The notes beneath the pieces were generated by a model that did not search any database, had not been told where the DNA came from, and worked only from the letters and a program-made list of their open reading frames with translations. A DNA stretch of 64,000 nt from Psychrobacter glacincola. GTDB lineage: Bacteria > Pseudomonadota > Gammaproteobacteria > Pseudomonadales > Moraxellaceae. The stretch covers positions 1 to 64,000 of the forward strand of contig NZ_CAJGZH010000001.1 of assembly GCF_904846075.1 (NCBI RefSeq). Direction: 5' to 3'. Below, piece after piece: positions 8,180 to 17,684 of the stretch; position 1 is the first letter of the stretch, and each line of letters opens with the position of its first letter. The translations under genes and the position numbers were made by a program.

Positions 8180-9427
8180 TTAGCAACCGAAACCTTGTGA
8201 CCAATTAATTTGATTTAACGGATAAGCATCAATATTGAAACCGTTTGGATAATCTTTAAAGCCAGATTGTGATTTTAATTGCTCAATAGCAGCTTGTGCT
8301 TGTTGCTCAGTCGCAAACACACCGATTATCTTAAAATCTTCGATATCGTTATTTTTATCATCATCTTTATAACGCGCATGCTCTAGTGCAAATACGGTAT
8401 TTTGCGCTTTTTCTACATGTGACCAATGATAAGCGGCAAGGCGTTTCATCAGGTCAGGATTTTTGACCATGATATTATCGCCAGTACGTCCTTCGGTACG
8501 GTTATAGTGGATAACGTTTAAACGTAATAGCCAAAAAATCACCGCCGCTTTTGCGAGCATCACTGGTAAGGCACGTTTTTCATCTTCACCGAGCATGCGT
8601 TTCGACTCATAGCCTTGTAAGAAAGCCGCCATTTTACTGCGGTCAAAATTGACGGTTTCGCCTTGCTCGGCATCGCCCCAAGTCGTACAAAAATCATTAA
8701 TGGTAATGGCAATATCCATCACATAATGCTCGACGCTGACTTCGGTAAAGTCTAACAATCCCGTTAAACTCTCTGCGCCTTTTTGGCTATTATTTAACGA
8801 TAAGTCCCATAAGGTATTATCAGCGAACATGTCTAAATGACATAAGCCTTTTGGTAAAGTCGCAAGCGGCAAATCCGTATAAGACTGCCAAATATCACTC
8901 ATCAATTTGGCTTCGTCAGCTGGCATAAACTGCCTTTCACGATCGCGCACCTCGCTCCATGGGTATAAAGGCACGCCATATTCTTCCGCAGGTTGTAGTG
9001 CTTGCAATGTCTCATGCAGCATCGCTAAAGCGGCGCCAATTTCATGACACATCGCTTGCGTCGTCTGCTGTGGATGCGAGCCTGCTAGGCATGGCACTAA
9101 GGTAATCGCTTTATTGTCATAGCGTATGACATAGCATTTTTCTGCGCTATCAGCGCCTAAATCAAGCAATGATAACGGCGCGGCGACCGGTAATTTACCG
9201 TCTAGTTGATTTAAGATAATCGCCATCTTTTCGATATCTTCTGGTGGACGCTCTTCAAACAAGGTAAATACATAAGAGTGTGCGCCATCTACATCGTCAG
9301 TCGTCTGAATAAACCAGTTAGAGTTTTTGATACCTTGGGTGATCGGAATGGCACGCGCGAACGATACGCCAAAACGGTGGCAAAAATCGGCAAACTGGTC
9401 ATCGGTTAACTGGGTATAGACGGACAT
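8180..9427 (-). CDS. thrB: Homoserine kinase (aminoglycoside phosphotransferase fold) with an extra C-terminal domain
   Basis: Phosphorylates homoserine in threonine synthesis, using the APH-type kinase fold found in Pseudomonas and Acinetobacter rather than the GHMP fold of E. coli. Seen: the nucleotide loop ITQGIKNSNW at 29-38, the catalytic CHLDMFADN with Asp199, and the metal-binding LLDFTEV with Asp226. The family is usually 315-330 residues; this protein has 415. The additional 55 residues at the end (about 360-415: IIGVFATEQQAQAAIEQLKS, GFKDYPNGFNID, NWSQGFGC) look like a separate small domain. I know that pattern as a stand-alone short protein family of unknown role. Function of the kinase part is well supported; the role of the tail is unknown. 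The gene leads a probable three-gene operon. Confidence 0.88.
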   Translation of the reverse strand: MSVYTQLTDDQFADFCHRFGVSFARAIPITQGIKNSNWFIQTTDDVDGAHSYVFTLFEERPPEDIEKMAIILNQLDGKLPVAAPLSLLDLGADSAEKCYVIRYDNKAITLVPCLAGSHPQQTTQAMCHEIGAALAMLHETLQALQPAEEYGVPLYPWSEVRDRERQFMPADEAKLMSDIWQSYTDLPLATLPKGLCHLDMFADNTLWDLSLNNSQKGAESLTGLLDFTEVSVEHYVMDIAITINDFCTTWGDAEQGETVNFDRSKMAAFLQGYESKRMLGEDEKRALPVMLAKAAVIFWLLRLNVIHYNRTEGRTGDNIMVKNPDLMKRLAAYHWSHVEKAQNTVFALEHARYKDDDKNNDIEDFKIIGVFATEQQAQAAIEQLKSQSGFKDYPNGFNIDAYPLNQINWSQGFGC

Positions 9428-9606
9428 GACATCTCACTTATGGCAATTAAAAGAAGGTAAATACATACGGTAATGACAGTGATTGTACCGTGCATGAGCA
9501 AACTTTGGCTAAAAGCATAATAATCTTGCGAAAACCTGCCTGAGATGGCGGTGATTTTGCTAGACTAGCGCTTATAGAATGAATTGATTATAAGGCGAAA
9601 GTCCCT

Positions 9607-10389
9607 ATGTTAGCAAAGCGTATCATTCCTTGTTTGGACGTTGATAATGGTCGTGTGGTCAAAGGTGTGCAGTTTGTCGATATCAAAGACGCAGGCGATC
9701 CTGTTGAAGTAGCAAAACGCTACAACGAACAAGGCGCTGATGAAATTACTTTTTTGGACATTACTGCGACCAATGATGAGCGCGATACCACCTATCATAC
9801 CGTTGAGCGTATGGCGGAGACGGTATTTGTTCCGCTGACAGTTGGTGGCGGCGTGCGTAAAATCGCTGATATTCGCAATCTATTGAATGCGGGCGCGGAT
9901 AAAGTAGCGATTAATTCAGCAGCGGTATTTACCCCTGAGTTCGTTGGTGAAGCCGCGCAGAAATTTGGTAACCAATGTATCGTCGTGGCTATCGATGCCA
10001 AACGCGTCGCTGATATCAATGTCGATGGTATTATTGTACCTCGTTGGGAAATTTTCACCCATGGTGGTCGCAAACCAACGGGTATCGATGCCGTTGCTTG
10101 GGCAAGCAAAATGGCTGAGCTTGGCGCTGGCGAATTACTGGTCACCTCGATGGATGGTGATGGCACCAAAAAAGGCTATGATTTGGCACTAATGCAGCAA
10201 ATTACCAGCCGCGTCAATGTGCCTGTTATCGCCTCAGGCGGCGTCGGCAATTTGCAACATTTAGCCGAAGGGGTGTTGGAAGGCGGCGTCGATGCCGTCC
10301 TTGCTGCCAGCATCTTCCATTTTGGTGAGTATACGGTTCAAGAAGCCAAAGCGTATATGGCAGCGCAAGGCATACAAATGCGTCTATAG
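9607..10389 (+). CDS. hisF: Imidazole glycerol phosphate synthase, cyclase subunit
   Basis: 260 residues, the usual length for HisF. This (beta/alpha)8 barrel uses ammonia delivered by HisH to form imidazole glycerol phosphate and AICAR in histidine synthesis. The opening [19 protein letters not shown] contains catalytic Asp11. The second catalytic Asp lies in VAIDAKRV near residue 130. Phosphate-binding loops are seen in VGGGVRK and in ASGGVGN near the end. No hisH or other his gene is adjacent. The gene stands divergent from thrB and 176 bases before ribH. Confidence 0.97.
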   Translation: MLAKRIIPCLDVDNGRVVKGVQFVDIKDAGDPVEVAKRYNEQGADEITFLDITATNDERDTTYHTVERMAETVFVPLTVGGGVRKIADIRNLLNAGADKVAINSAAVFTPEFVGEAAQKFGNQCIVVAIDAKRVADINVDGIIVPRWEIFTHGGRKPTGIDAVAWASKMAELGAGELLVTSMDGDGTKKGYDLALMQQITSRVNVPVIASGGVGNLQHLAEGVLEGGVDAVLAASIFHFGEYTVQEAKAYMAAQGIQMRL

Positions 10390-10565
10390 TACGCTCGTAA
10401 AGTACAAATAAAACAGAAAAAAATGTTATCATAGCGCTAACCACTTATTTTCGTTCATTTAACTGATTATCTAACGGATAATAAGCCATTTGAACCTAGC
10501 AATATATTTAGCGCATTATTTATTCCTACATTTTAATTAAAAGCCCATTCGGCAAAGGATTTTTT

Positions 10566-11087
10566 ATGTCAAATCTACAACAGCAGCGCAATGACGTGAC
10601 TCACATCGATGGTAATTTACATCAAAACAAAGACGTTCGTATTGGTATCGTCGTCGGTCGTTTTAATGGTTTTGTGGTTGAATCATTGGTAGATGGTGCA
10701 ATTGATGCGCTACTACGTCACGGTGTATTGGGTAGCAACATTACCGTTATCCGTGTACCGGGTGCTTTTGAATTACCATTGGTTGCTCAACGTGCCGCTG
10801 AATCTGATCGCTTTGATGCCATCGTTGCTTTAGGCGCGATTATCCGTGGTAGCACCCCGCATTTTGATTTCGTTGCAAGCGAATCTGCAAAAGGCTTAAG
10901 CGCGGTAGCTATGGACTATAATATCCCTGTTGCCAATGGCGTCTTGACCACTGACAGCATTGAGCAAGCGATTGAACGTGCTGGCACGAAAGCGGGTAAT
11001 AAAGGCTCAGAAGCGGCAATGGTTGTACTAGAAATGCTTGCGGTACTATCACAGTTAGATATTGAAGATGACAGTGAAGACGCTTAA
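10566..11087 (+). CDS. ribH: 6,7-dimethyl-8-ribityllumazine synthase
   Basis: Catalyses the penultimate step of riboflavin synthesis, condensing the ribityl-aminopyrimidine with dihydroxybutanone phosphate; it forms large oligomers. 173 residues: about 20 extra polar residues precede the common 150-residue core. Seen: IGIVVGRFN at 27-34, RVPGAFELP at 63-71, and [14 protein letters not shown] at 90-103 with the catalytic His99. It is followed by nusB, thiL and pgpA in the order common among proteobacteria. The 206-base gap to nusB contains a hairpin. No FMN riboswitch consensus was seen upstream. Confidence 0.97.
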   Translation: MSNLQQQRNDVTHIDGNLHQNKDVRIGIVVGRFNGFVVESLVDGAIDALLRHGVLGSNITVIRVPGAFELPLVAQRAAESDRFDAIVALGAIIRGSTPHFDFVASESAKGLSAVAMDYNIPVANGVLTTDSIEQAIERAGTKAGNKGSEAAMVVLEMLAVLSQLDIEDDSEDA

Positions 11088-11126
11088 TCAAGCCATCATT
11101 TGATAGGCTGTTAGTTATTTAATGAG

Positions 11127-11171
11127 CGCTGTGGTTCTTATGAGCTTTCGTTTTTATCGAGAGCCACAGCG
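11127..11171 (+). promoter_or_regulatory. Hairpin between ribH and nusB
   Basis: 12-base arms CGCTGTGGTTCT and AGAGCCACAGCG (one G-T pair) enclose a 21-base loop containing a T-run. No T-run follows the stem on the plus strand, so it is a poor terminator. It may be an mRNA processing or stability element separating ribH from nusB. Role inferred. Confidence 0.4.
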
Positions 11172-11293
11172 TCAGTGTTACAAAGACTGTTACCAAGTAC
11201 GCTACAAAACTCGACTGGCAAAGCCTGCCAGCTAACTACTATTTAACATTTTATTTTAAAACTTTTATCTTAGCAACTAGGTATAGACCCCCT

Positions 11294-12166
11294 ATGACTG
11301 ACCAACTCAAGCGCGCTATCAGCGCTGCGAAAACCGCCCAAACCAATGATAAACAAGCTGAAGCCACGCGCATCGCGAGCAGCAGTGCGGGTGATCAAAT
11401 CTTCGATATGAGTGAGTCTTCTTACAAGACCAGTCACACCGCTATCCGGAAAGCGCGACGCTTTGCGATGCAAGGTCTATACGAATGGCTCGTCACTGAC
11501 CGCCGCTTCGATATCGATGGTAAGCTTGGCTGGAAAGACAATGCCCCACACGATATCGCCGCTCGTACGCGCGCGACCAATGCCATGCATACCGTACATA
11601 TTGGCTATTATCATGAAATGATGCGTGATATTCCAGAGCAAATCGAGACGCTAGATGTCCTTATCTCTCAGCATCTTGACCGTGAAATTGATAAATTGGA
11701 CACCGTCGAACACGCTATTCTTTTGATTGGTGCTTACGAGCTACAAAACCGCTTAGAAATCCCTTATAAAGTGGTACTTGATGAAGCGATGAAGCTGAAT
11801 AATCACTTTGGCGCTACTGACGCACATAAATTGATTAATGCCGTCCTTGATAAAATGGCCGTAGAGCTACGTGCTATTGAAGTAGAAGCAGATAGCAAAG
11901 CCAATTTACGCACCTCACAAAAAGCGGCTGCTAAACCTGTAATAAAAGCTGCTACCAATGCTGATGATAACGCTGATATAGACGATAGTGCTGATACAGC
12001 TGCCATTGAAGAAAAATCAACTGCTTCAAACAAGCCTCGTATCAGTGCCAATAATGCTACTGTCAAACGCAATAGCGCTAGTAAGGCTACTGCCAATATT
12101 AGTGACTTTAAAGCGAGCAAAAAAGCGATTGAAACAGACCGCACTGATGCAGACAGCAAAGACTAA
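11294..12166 (+). CDS. nusB: Transcription antitermination factor NusB, with long extensions at both ends
   Basis: NusB binds NusE (S10) and the boxA RNA of rRNA leaders. The family is usually 130-160 residues; this protein has 290. The recognisable core runs from about 48 ([17 protein letters not shown]) to about 195 ([40 protein letters not shown]). About 45 polar residues precede it. About 90 residues rich in Ala, Lys, Asp and Ser follow and look disordered. The first ATG has no obvious ribosome site; a later ATG at 11408 (residue 39) would remove most of the N-terminal extension. thiL begins two bases after the stop, so the two are translationally close. Confidence 0.93.
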   Translation: MTDQLKRAISAAKTAQTNDKQAEATRIASSSAGDQIFDMSESSYKTSHTAIRKARRFAMQGLYEWLVTDRRFDIDGKLGWKDNAPHDIAARTRATNAMHTVHIGYYHEMMRDIPEQIETLDVLISQHLDREIDKLDTVEHAILLIGAYELQNRLEIPYKVVLDEAMKLNNHFGATDAHKLINAVLDKMAVELRAIEVEADSKANLRTSQKAAAKPVIKAATNADDNADIDDSADTAAIEEKSTASNKPRISANNATVKRNSASKATANISDFKASKKAIETDRTDADSKD

Positions 12167-12168
12167 TC

Positions 12169-13209
12169 ATGAATGAGTTTGAGCTGATTGAGCGTATATT
12201 CTCGCAAATGCAAGCTACGCAGTCATTGTCTAGCAGTGTCGACAAAGGCAGTGTTGAAAAAGGCATTGGTGATGATGCCGCGGTGATGAGCTTGCCTGCA
12301 GGCGCGCGATTAGTCAGCTGTATTGATACGCTGGTTCAAGGTCGACACTTTAGTGCTGACTGGGAGCAAGTAAATAAGCTAGCATTTACCATCGGTTATA
12401 AAGCCGTGGCAGTGAATGTCTCAGATATTGCCGCTATGGGTGCAACCCCGCATAGTATTCTACTGGCATTAGCTTTGCCTGAGCGCTTGGCAAATGAGCA
12501 CTGGTTAAGTGAATTTGCTAAAGGCTTATTTCATGCTTGCCAGCTATTTGGGGTGACGCTGATTGGGGGTGATACCACGCGCAGCGACAATTTAGTGCTT
12601 AGTGTCAGCGCGCAAGGGTTACTCACCAAAGAGACGCCAGCCGTCTACCGTTCAGGCGCGCAAGTTGGCGACAAACTTTATGTCTCAGGCACGCTTGGCG
12701 ATGCCGCTTATGCGCTACAGCATCCTGATACTGCTATCGGTATTGAGCTTGCGCATCGTCTACATATGCCAACGCCACGTATTGCACTGGGTGCAGCATT
12801 GGCAAAAATTGGTGCGACTGCGATGATAGATATCTCAGATGGTCTGTATCAAGATATTGGACATATCTGCCAACAAAGCAGCGTTAGTATGCGCATTCAT
12901 CTCGATCAGCTACCTACTAGCAACGCATTGGCAAACGCTGAGTTAACTGAGCGCTTGTTGTGCCAGCTGACTGGCGGTGATGATTATGAATTGGCTTTTA
13001 CTTTGCCTGCTCATATTGAACCACCTGTTAATGACAGTAGCCACATGCCTGTTACCTGTATCGGCGAAGTCATAACCGTAAACAATCCAGATGCTACCAA
13101 AAATTTACGACCAGAGCTTTTTTATCAAGGACAGCCCATCACACCTACCCATCCCGCCCCCTTTACTACTTGGCCCAATCTGACGGGTTACCAACATTTT
13201 GCAGGTTAA
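12169..13209 (+). CDS. thiL: Thiamine-monophosphate kinase
   Basis: Makes thiamine pyrophosphate from thiamine monophosphate and ATP. 346 residues, near the family norm of about 325. Metal- and nucleotide-binding motifs are present in order: GIGDDAAVM near residue 36, VNVSDIAAMGA near 82, GGDTTRS near 131, ISDGLYQDIGHIC near 223 and GGDDYELAF near 270. Tightly linked to nusB (two-base gap) and pgpA (three-base gap), so one operon. Confidence 0.97.
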   Translation: MNEFELIERIFSQMQATQSLSSSVDKGSVEKGIGDDAAVMSLPAGARLVSCIDTLVQGRHFSADWEQVNKLAFTIGYKAVAVNVSDIAAMGATPHSILLALALPERLANEHWLSEFAKGLFHACQLFGVTLIGGDTTRSDNLVLSVSAQGLLTKETPAVYRSGAQVGDKLYVSGTLGDAAYALQHPDTAIGIELAHRLHMPTPRIALGAALAKIGATAMIDISDGLYQDIGHICQQSSVSMRIHLDQLPTSNALANAELTERLLCQLTGGDDYELAFTLPAHIEPPVNDSSHMPVTCIGEVITVNNPDATKNLRPELFYQGQPITPTHPAPFTTWPNLTGYQHFAG

Positions 13210-13212
13210 CCC

Positions 13213-13791
13213 ATGATTGATCACAACCTATCTAAGCCTGATATCCGTAAAGCCAATGATTGCCCGCCGCTACCCGCCAATGCCAATATGCTTGACCGCG
13301 TAGTTTATTGGCTTGGGTTAGGTTTGGGTAGTGGTCTGCCTCGCCGTGCACCCGGTACTTGGGGCACGGTTGGTGGCTTAATCGTCGCGATACCATTGCT
13401 AAGCTTAGGATTCGTGCCATTTTTGATTATTACTATTCTCTCTTGTGTGATTGGTAGTTGGATATGCGGTCGTACCTCAGAGCTAATGGGTGGTCATGAT
13501 AACCCGCATATCGTCTGGGATGAATGGGCAGGCATGTGGCTTACCCTACTGCCGCTATCTTATATGGGTATCGCTGACGGCAATTTTTGGCAAAATATCG
13601 CCCAAATCTCTTCTATTGTTGCCATTATTATCGCCTTTATATTGTTCCGCTTTTTTGACATTATTAAGCCACCACCGATTGGCTGGGCAGATAAAAAAGT
13701 CGCAGGCGGCCTAGGTATCATGCTTGATGACATCATCGCAGGTATCATGGCAGCAGCCGTTTGGATCATTATGTATACCACCATCCTTTAG
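13213..13791 (+). CDS. pgpA: Phosphatidylglycerophosphatase A
   Basis: Inner-membrane enzyme that removes the phosphate from phosphatidylglycerol phosphate in phospholipid synthesis. 192 residues with a longer than usual hydrophilic N-terminus (about 30 residues). Family motifs: GLPRRAPGTWGTVGGL near 42-57, the acidic DEWAGMW near 103 and WADKKVAGGLGIMLDDIIAG near 157-176. Four hydrophobic segments are visible. Last gene of the ribH-nusB-thiL-pgpA group. Confidence 0.95.
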   Translation: MIDHNLSKPDIRKANDCPPLPANANMLDRVVYWLGLGLGSGLPRRAPGTWGTVGGLIVAIPLLSLGFVPFLIITILSCVIGSWICGRTSELMGGHDNPHIVWDEWAGMWLTLLPLSYMGIADGNFWQNIAQISSIVAIIIAFILFRFFDIIKPPPIGWADKKVAGGLGIMLDDIIAGIMAAAVWIIMYTTIL

Positions 13792-13805
13792 CTGTTAAAT
13801 TAGCC

Positions 13806-13823
13806 TCGCTTTTATATAAGCGA
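13806..13823 (+). terminator. Small hairpin after pgpA, weak terminator candidate
   Basis: TCGCTT-ttatat-AAGCGA lies 15 bases after the pgpA stop. The following bases (CGGTCTTTC) make a poor T-tract, so termination here is uncertain. Confidence 0.35.
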
Positions 13824-14048
13824 CGGTCTTTCATAACCGATTGTCGTTTATAGTCCACCATTTTTTTGACTCGTCCACTTTTTTAGTAATGCGTTTGTGA
13901 CGATAGACAATTTATCAGCAAGTCACCAATAAATAGTAAGCCCATGACAAGCAACGCAAGTTACAAAGATGTCACGACATAGCGTTTTAGTTAAATGACG
14001 GTTTGCGTTATAATTTGAAATTATATTTTGTTACATTTGTAGGCTATT

Positions 14049-15431
14049 ATGACAACTCCCCTCTCGGTAATCATTCTCGCTGCTGGCAAAGGCACGCGTA
14101 TGCAGTCGGCTAAGCCAAAAGTGCTACAGACATTGGCTGGTAAGTCGTTATTGGGTCATGTCCTTGATACGTGTCATCAATTAACGGTTGACGACACTAT
14201 CATTGTTCATGGTTTTGGTGGCGAGCAAGTCCAAGCAGATATCAATGCTCAATATGCGCATCTGCCTATTACTTGGGTTGCTCAGACTGAGCAATTAGGT
14301 ACTGGACATGCGGTGAAAGTGACCCTGTCAGAATTACCCAAAGAAGGGCAAAGCCTGATTCTCTATGGTGATGTGCCATTAGTCAGCTGCCAGACATTAG
14401 CAACACTACAAGCGGCTAACACCGAGGGCATGTCGATGTTGACGTTGACCGTAGACAATCCTTTTGGTCTCGGTCGTATCAGACGTGACAAAGACGGCAA
14501 TATCGAAGCCATCGTCGAGCAAAAAGATGCCAGCGCCGATGAGCAGAAGATCCAAGAGATCAATAGCGGTATTTACTGCGTCGATAATGCGTTATTGCAT
14601 AAATATCTGCCAAAGCTGTCTAATGACAATGCGCAGCAAGAATATTATCTGACGGATATCGTAAAAATGGCGGTCGCTGAAGGCATTAATATTGTCGCGA
14701 TTGAGCCTGAGCATACCTTTGAGATTGAAGGCGTCAATAACCGCCAACAACTTGCTAGCTTAGAGCGCACTTGGCAAGGCAAATTAGTTGCAGACCTGCA
14801 AGAAGCCGGTGTACAGTTCGCTGATCCAAGTCGCGTTGATATTCGCGGTACCTTGACTGCGGGTCAAGATGTGTTTGTCGATGTTGGTGTGGTATTCGAG
14901 GGTGATTGTGTCTTAGGTGACAATGTTTATATCGAAGCGGGCTGTGTCATCAAAAACGCCCACATTGGTAATGCCTGCCACATAAAACCTTATTGCGTGA
15001 TTGATCGCGCTGAGATTGGGGCAGGTGTTGATGTCGGTCCTTTCGCCCATTTGCGTCCTGAAACCGTACTGTCTGATAACAGTAAAGTTGGTAATTTCGT
15101 CGAGATTAAAAAATCAACAGTAGGTCATGGCAGCAAGGTTAATCACTTGAGTTATATCGGTGATGCGACCATTGGTACAGATGTCAATGTCGGTGCAGGC
15201 GTCATTACTTGTAATTATGATGGTGTCAATAAATCACAAACCATTATTGAAGACAATGCCTTCATTGGCTCGAACTCAAGTTTAGTGGCACCTGTGACTA
15301 TTGGTGATACCGCTACGGTTGCCGCAGGTTCAGTGATTACTAAAGACGTCGACAGTAAAGCATTAGCCTTTGGACGGGCACGACAAACTCAGAAAAACGA
15401 CTTTCAGCGTCCGACCAAAAAGTCAAAATAG
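14049..15431 (+). CDS. glmU: Bifunctional GlmU: GlcN-1-P acetyltransferase / GlcNAc-1-P uridyltransferase
   Basis: Makes UDP-GlcNAc, the precursor of peptidoglycan and lipid A. 460 residues, full length. The N-terminal pyrophosphorylase has LAAGKGTRMQSAKPKVLQ near 11-28 and GDVPLV near 106. The C-terminal part is a left-handed beta-helix of hexapeptide repeats, with the acetyltransferase segment HLRPETVL...KVGNFVEIKKS and NHLSYIGDA. GNYDG-type GVITCNYDGVNK is present. It precedes glmS, which supplies the glucosamine-6-P branch, so two steps of one pathway lie together. The 247-base gap suggests separate or partly separate transcription. Confidence 0.98.
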   Translation: MTTPLSVIILAAGKGTRMQSAKPKVLQTLAGKSLLGHVLDTCHQLTVDDTIIVHGFGGEQVQADINAQYAHLPITWVAQTEQLGTGHAVKVTLSELPKEGQSLILYGDVPLVSCQTLATLQAANTEGMSMLTLTVDNPFGLGRIRRDKDGNIEAIVEQKDASADEQKIQEINSGIYCVDNALLHKYLPKLSNDNAQQEYYLTDIVKMAVAEGINIVAIEPEHTFEIEGVNNRQQLASLERTWQGKLVADLQEAGVQFADPSRVDIRGTLTAGQDVFVDVGVVFEGDCVLGDNVYIEAGCVIKNAHIGNACHIKPYCVIDRAEIGAGVDVGPFAHLRPETVLSDNSKVGNFVEIKKSTVGHGSKVNHLSYIGDATIGTDVNVGAGVITCNYDGVNKSQTIIEDNAFIGSNSSLVAPVTIGDTATVAAGSVITKDVDSKALAFGRARQTQKNDFQRPTKKSK

Positions 15432-15479
15432 CAATGGTCAATCACAAGCATTTTGAACAATATCTATTGAAGTAATACT

Positions 15480-15510
15480 AAGCAGCATGACAATTTTTGT
15501 GATGCTGCTT
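15480..15510 (+). terminator. Hairpin between glmU and glmS
   Basis: AAGCAGCAT / ATGCTGCTT stem with a 13-base loop, about 50 bases after the glmU stop. A short T-rich stretch follows (CCTTATATTT). It could be a modest terminator or an mRNA-processing hairpin in the glmUS message. Confidence 0.5.
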
Positions 15511-15678
15511 CCTTATATTTATAACGTCAAAATTGTTAGTATAAAAGCTCTGCCAGTATGAACTTCTATTATTTATTGACTGAACATTATCACCTCTCAA
15601 AGTATTTGAGCGGTTAAGCATTGAAACATTGAAGCCTTTAAAAATCAAAACATGAAACATCGAATTTAAGGAATAGTT

Positions 15679-17523
15679 ATGTGTGGAATCGTTGGAGCAG
15701 TCGCTGAGCGTAATATCGCCAATATCTTACTTGAGGGTCTTAAGCGTCTAGAATACCGTGGTTATGATTCTGCCGGTCTGACCGTCATTCGTGATGGCGA
15801 ACTCCATCGCGAGCGCCAAGTGGGTAAAGTGCAAGCATTGGTCGATGCTGTGGCAGTTAATCCTGAATTTTTCGATGGTCATATTGGTATTGCGCATACA
15901 CGTTGGGCAACCCATGGCGAGCCGGCACAGCGTAATGCCCATCCGCATGTATCGGGCAAGATTGCTGTGGTACATAATGGTATCGTTGAAAACTATGCCG
16001 AGTTAAAAGAAGAATTGATTGCTAAAGGTTACGTGTTCACTTCGCAGACCGATACCGAAGTCGTCGCTCATCTAATCAATGATATCTACAAAACCACACC
16101 TGATTTACTAGAAGCGGTTCGTGCCGTTATTCCGTTATTACATGGCGCATTTGCCCTTGGTATTCTACATATCGACTGCCCAGAAGAGCTGATTACTGTT
16201 CGTTTAGGCTCTCCACTAGTGATTGGTGTAGGTATCGGTGAGAATTTTATTGCTTCTGATCAATTAGCCCTACTACCGGTCACCAATCGCTTTATGTATC
16301 TAGAAGAAGGTGATATCGCCAAATTGACGCGCAGTAGCATTCAGGTTTATGCCGATGGTGTCGAAGTAAAACGTCAGATACATGAAATTGATGCGGCACA
16401 GCACAATGCCGATAAAGGCGAGTTTAAGCATTATATGCTCAAAGAAATCTATGAGCAGCCAGACGCGGTTGCCCGTACTGTTGAGATGGCTGTAGATAGC
16501 GATGAGCCGTCTAAGCTGCGCGATGATTTTTTACAGCGTCATGAAGCGCAATTAAAAGGCATTAAGCATGTCCAAGTCATCGCTTGTGGTACCAGTTACC
16601 ACTCAGGATTGGTCGCAAAATATTGGTTTGAGAGCCTTATTCGTGTGCCTTGTTCCGTTGAAGTCGCTAGTGAATTTCGCTATCGCAATCCTGTCGTCAT
16701 CGACAACACACTCGTCATTTGTATTTCTCAATCTGGCGAAACGGCAGACACGTTATCGGCGCTACGTGATATTCAAAAGCACACGCCAGCAGGTCTAGTT
16801 AGCTTAGCATTATGCAACGTACCGACATCGTCTTTGGTACGTGAGACGGATATCTTTTTACCAACGCTTGCTGGTCCCGAGATTGGTGTTGCTTCTACCA
16901 AAGCATTCACCACTCAGCTCTCCGCTTTAATGCTATTGGTCTTAAAAGTGGGTGTCGTTCAGGAGCGCATGACTGGCGAAAACCTGAGTACCTTGCTTGG
17001 TCAATTACAAGAGCTACGTGGTCAACTACATGCCAGCTTAAACCTCGATGCGCCTATCAAAGCCATGAGTGAGCATTTTGAGTATAAAAAGAGCTGCCTG
17101 TTCTTAGGTCGTGGTTTGCAGTTTCCAATAGCGCTAGAAGGCGCGTTAAAGCTGAAAGAAATCTCTTATATCCACGCCGAAGGTTATGCGGCAGGTGAGC
17201 TCAAGCATGGACCATTGGCCTTGGTCGATAAAGACATGCCCATCGTCGTACTAGCGCCAAAAGACAGCATGTTTGATAAGCTAAAAGCCAATATGCAAGA
17301 AGTACACGCGCGTCATGGTGAGCTGTTCGTTTTTGCCAGCGAATCTAGTCAAATGGTCGCAGAAGACAGATTGCATGTGGTCTATGTGCCCGATGTTTGT
17401 GAAACGCTTGCCCCTATCGTCTACAGCGTACCCGTACAGCTGTTGTCATACCATGTTGCCGTAATGCGCGGTACAGACGTCGATCAGCCGCGTAACCTTG
17501 CTAAATCAGTGACTGTTGAGTAA
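15679..17523 (+). CDS. glmS: Glutamine-fructose-6-phosphate aminotransferase
   Basis: First committed enzyme of amino-sugar synthesis, making glucosamine-6-P from fructose-6-P and glutamine. 614 residues. Cys2 (MCGIVGAVAER) is the glutaminase nucleophile. RWATHGEP and HNGIVENY mark the amidotransferase domain. Two SIS domains follow (CGTSYHSGLVAKYW, ISQSGETADT, and GRGLQFPIALEGALKLKE). The C-terminus ends PRNLAKSVTVE as in the family. A glmS ribozyme, typical of Firmicutes, is not seen upstream. The start is preceded by a GGAA ribosome site. A strong terminator follows. Confidence 0.98.
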   Translation: MCGIVGAVAERNIANILLEGLKRLEYRGYDSAGLTVIRDGELHRERQVGKVQALVDAVAVNPEFFDGHIGIAHTRWATHGEPAQRNAHPHVSGKIAVVHNGIVENYAELKEELIAKGYVFTSQTDTEVVAHLINDIYKTTPDLLEAVRAVIPLLHGAFALGILHIDCPEELITVRLGSPLVIGVGIGENFIASDQLALLPVTNRFMYLEEGDIAKLTRSSIQVYADGVEVKRQIHEIDAAQHNADKGEFKHYMLKEIYEQPDAVARTVEMAVDSDEPSKLRDDFLQRHEAQLKGIKHVQVIACGTSYHSGLVAKYWFESLIRVPCSVEVASEFRYRNPVVIDNTLVICISQSGETADTLSALRDIQKHTPAGLVSLALCNVPTSSLVRETDIFLPTLAGPEIGVASTKAFTTQLSALMLLVLKVGVVQERMTGENLSTLLGQLQELRGQLHASLNLDAPIKAMSEHFEYKKSCLFLGRGLQFPIALEGALKLKEISYIHAEGYAAGELKHGPLALVDKDMPIVVLAPKDSMFDKLKANMQEVHARHGELFVFASESSQMVAEDRLHVVYVPDVCETLAPIVYSVPVQLLSYHVAVMRGTDVDQPRNLAKSVTVE

Positions 17524-17569
17524 TATAAGTATTTGATTTTATTATCAATAAATTTATTTTTACACCGAG

Positions 17570-17612
17570 TCCTTCGCTATCTGGTACGAATAAGATAGCG
17601 AAGGATTTTTTT
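17570..17612 (+). terminator. Rho-independent terminator after glmS
   Basis: 13-base perfect stem (TCCTTCGCTATCT / AGATAGCGAAGGA), 10-base loop and a run of seven T. Starts 47 bases after the glmS stop. Confidence 0.93.
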
Positions 17613-17684
17613 GTGAATAACGAAATAGAAAAATATCAGTAATTTATATAATTCAATCACTTATATAATTACTGTATCTACAGT

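Noticed and set aside
10390-10565. FMN riboswitch before ribH
   Set aside because: The RFN-element consensus is not visible in this 176-base gap.
15431-15678. glmS ribozyme upstream of glmS
   Set aside because: None of the conserved ribozyme core was seen, and it is typical of Gram-positive bacteria.
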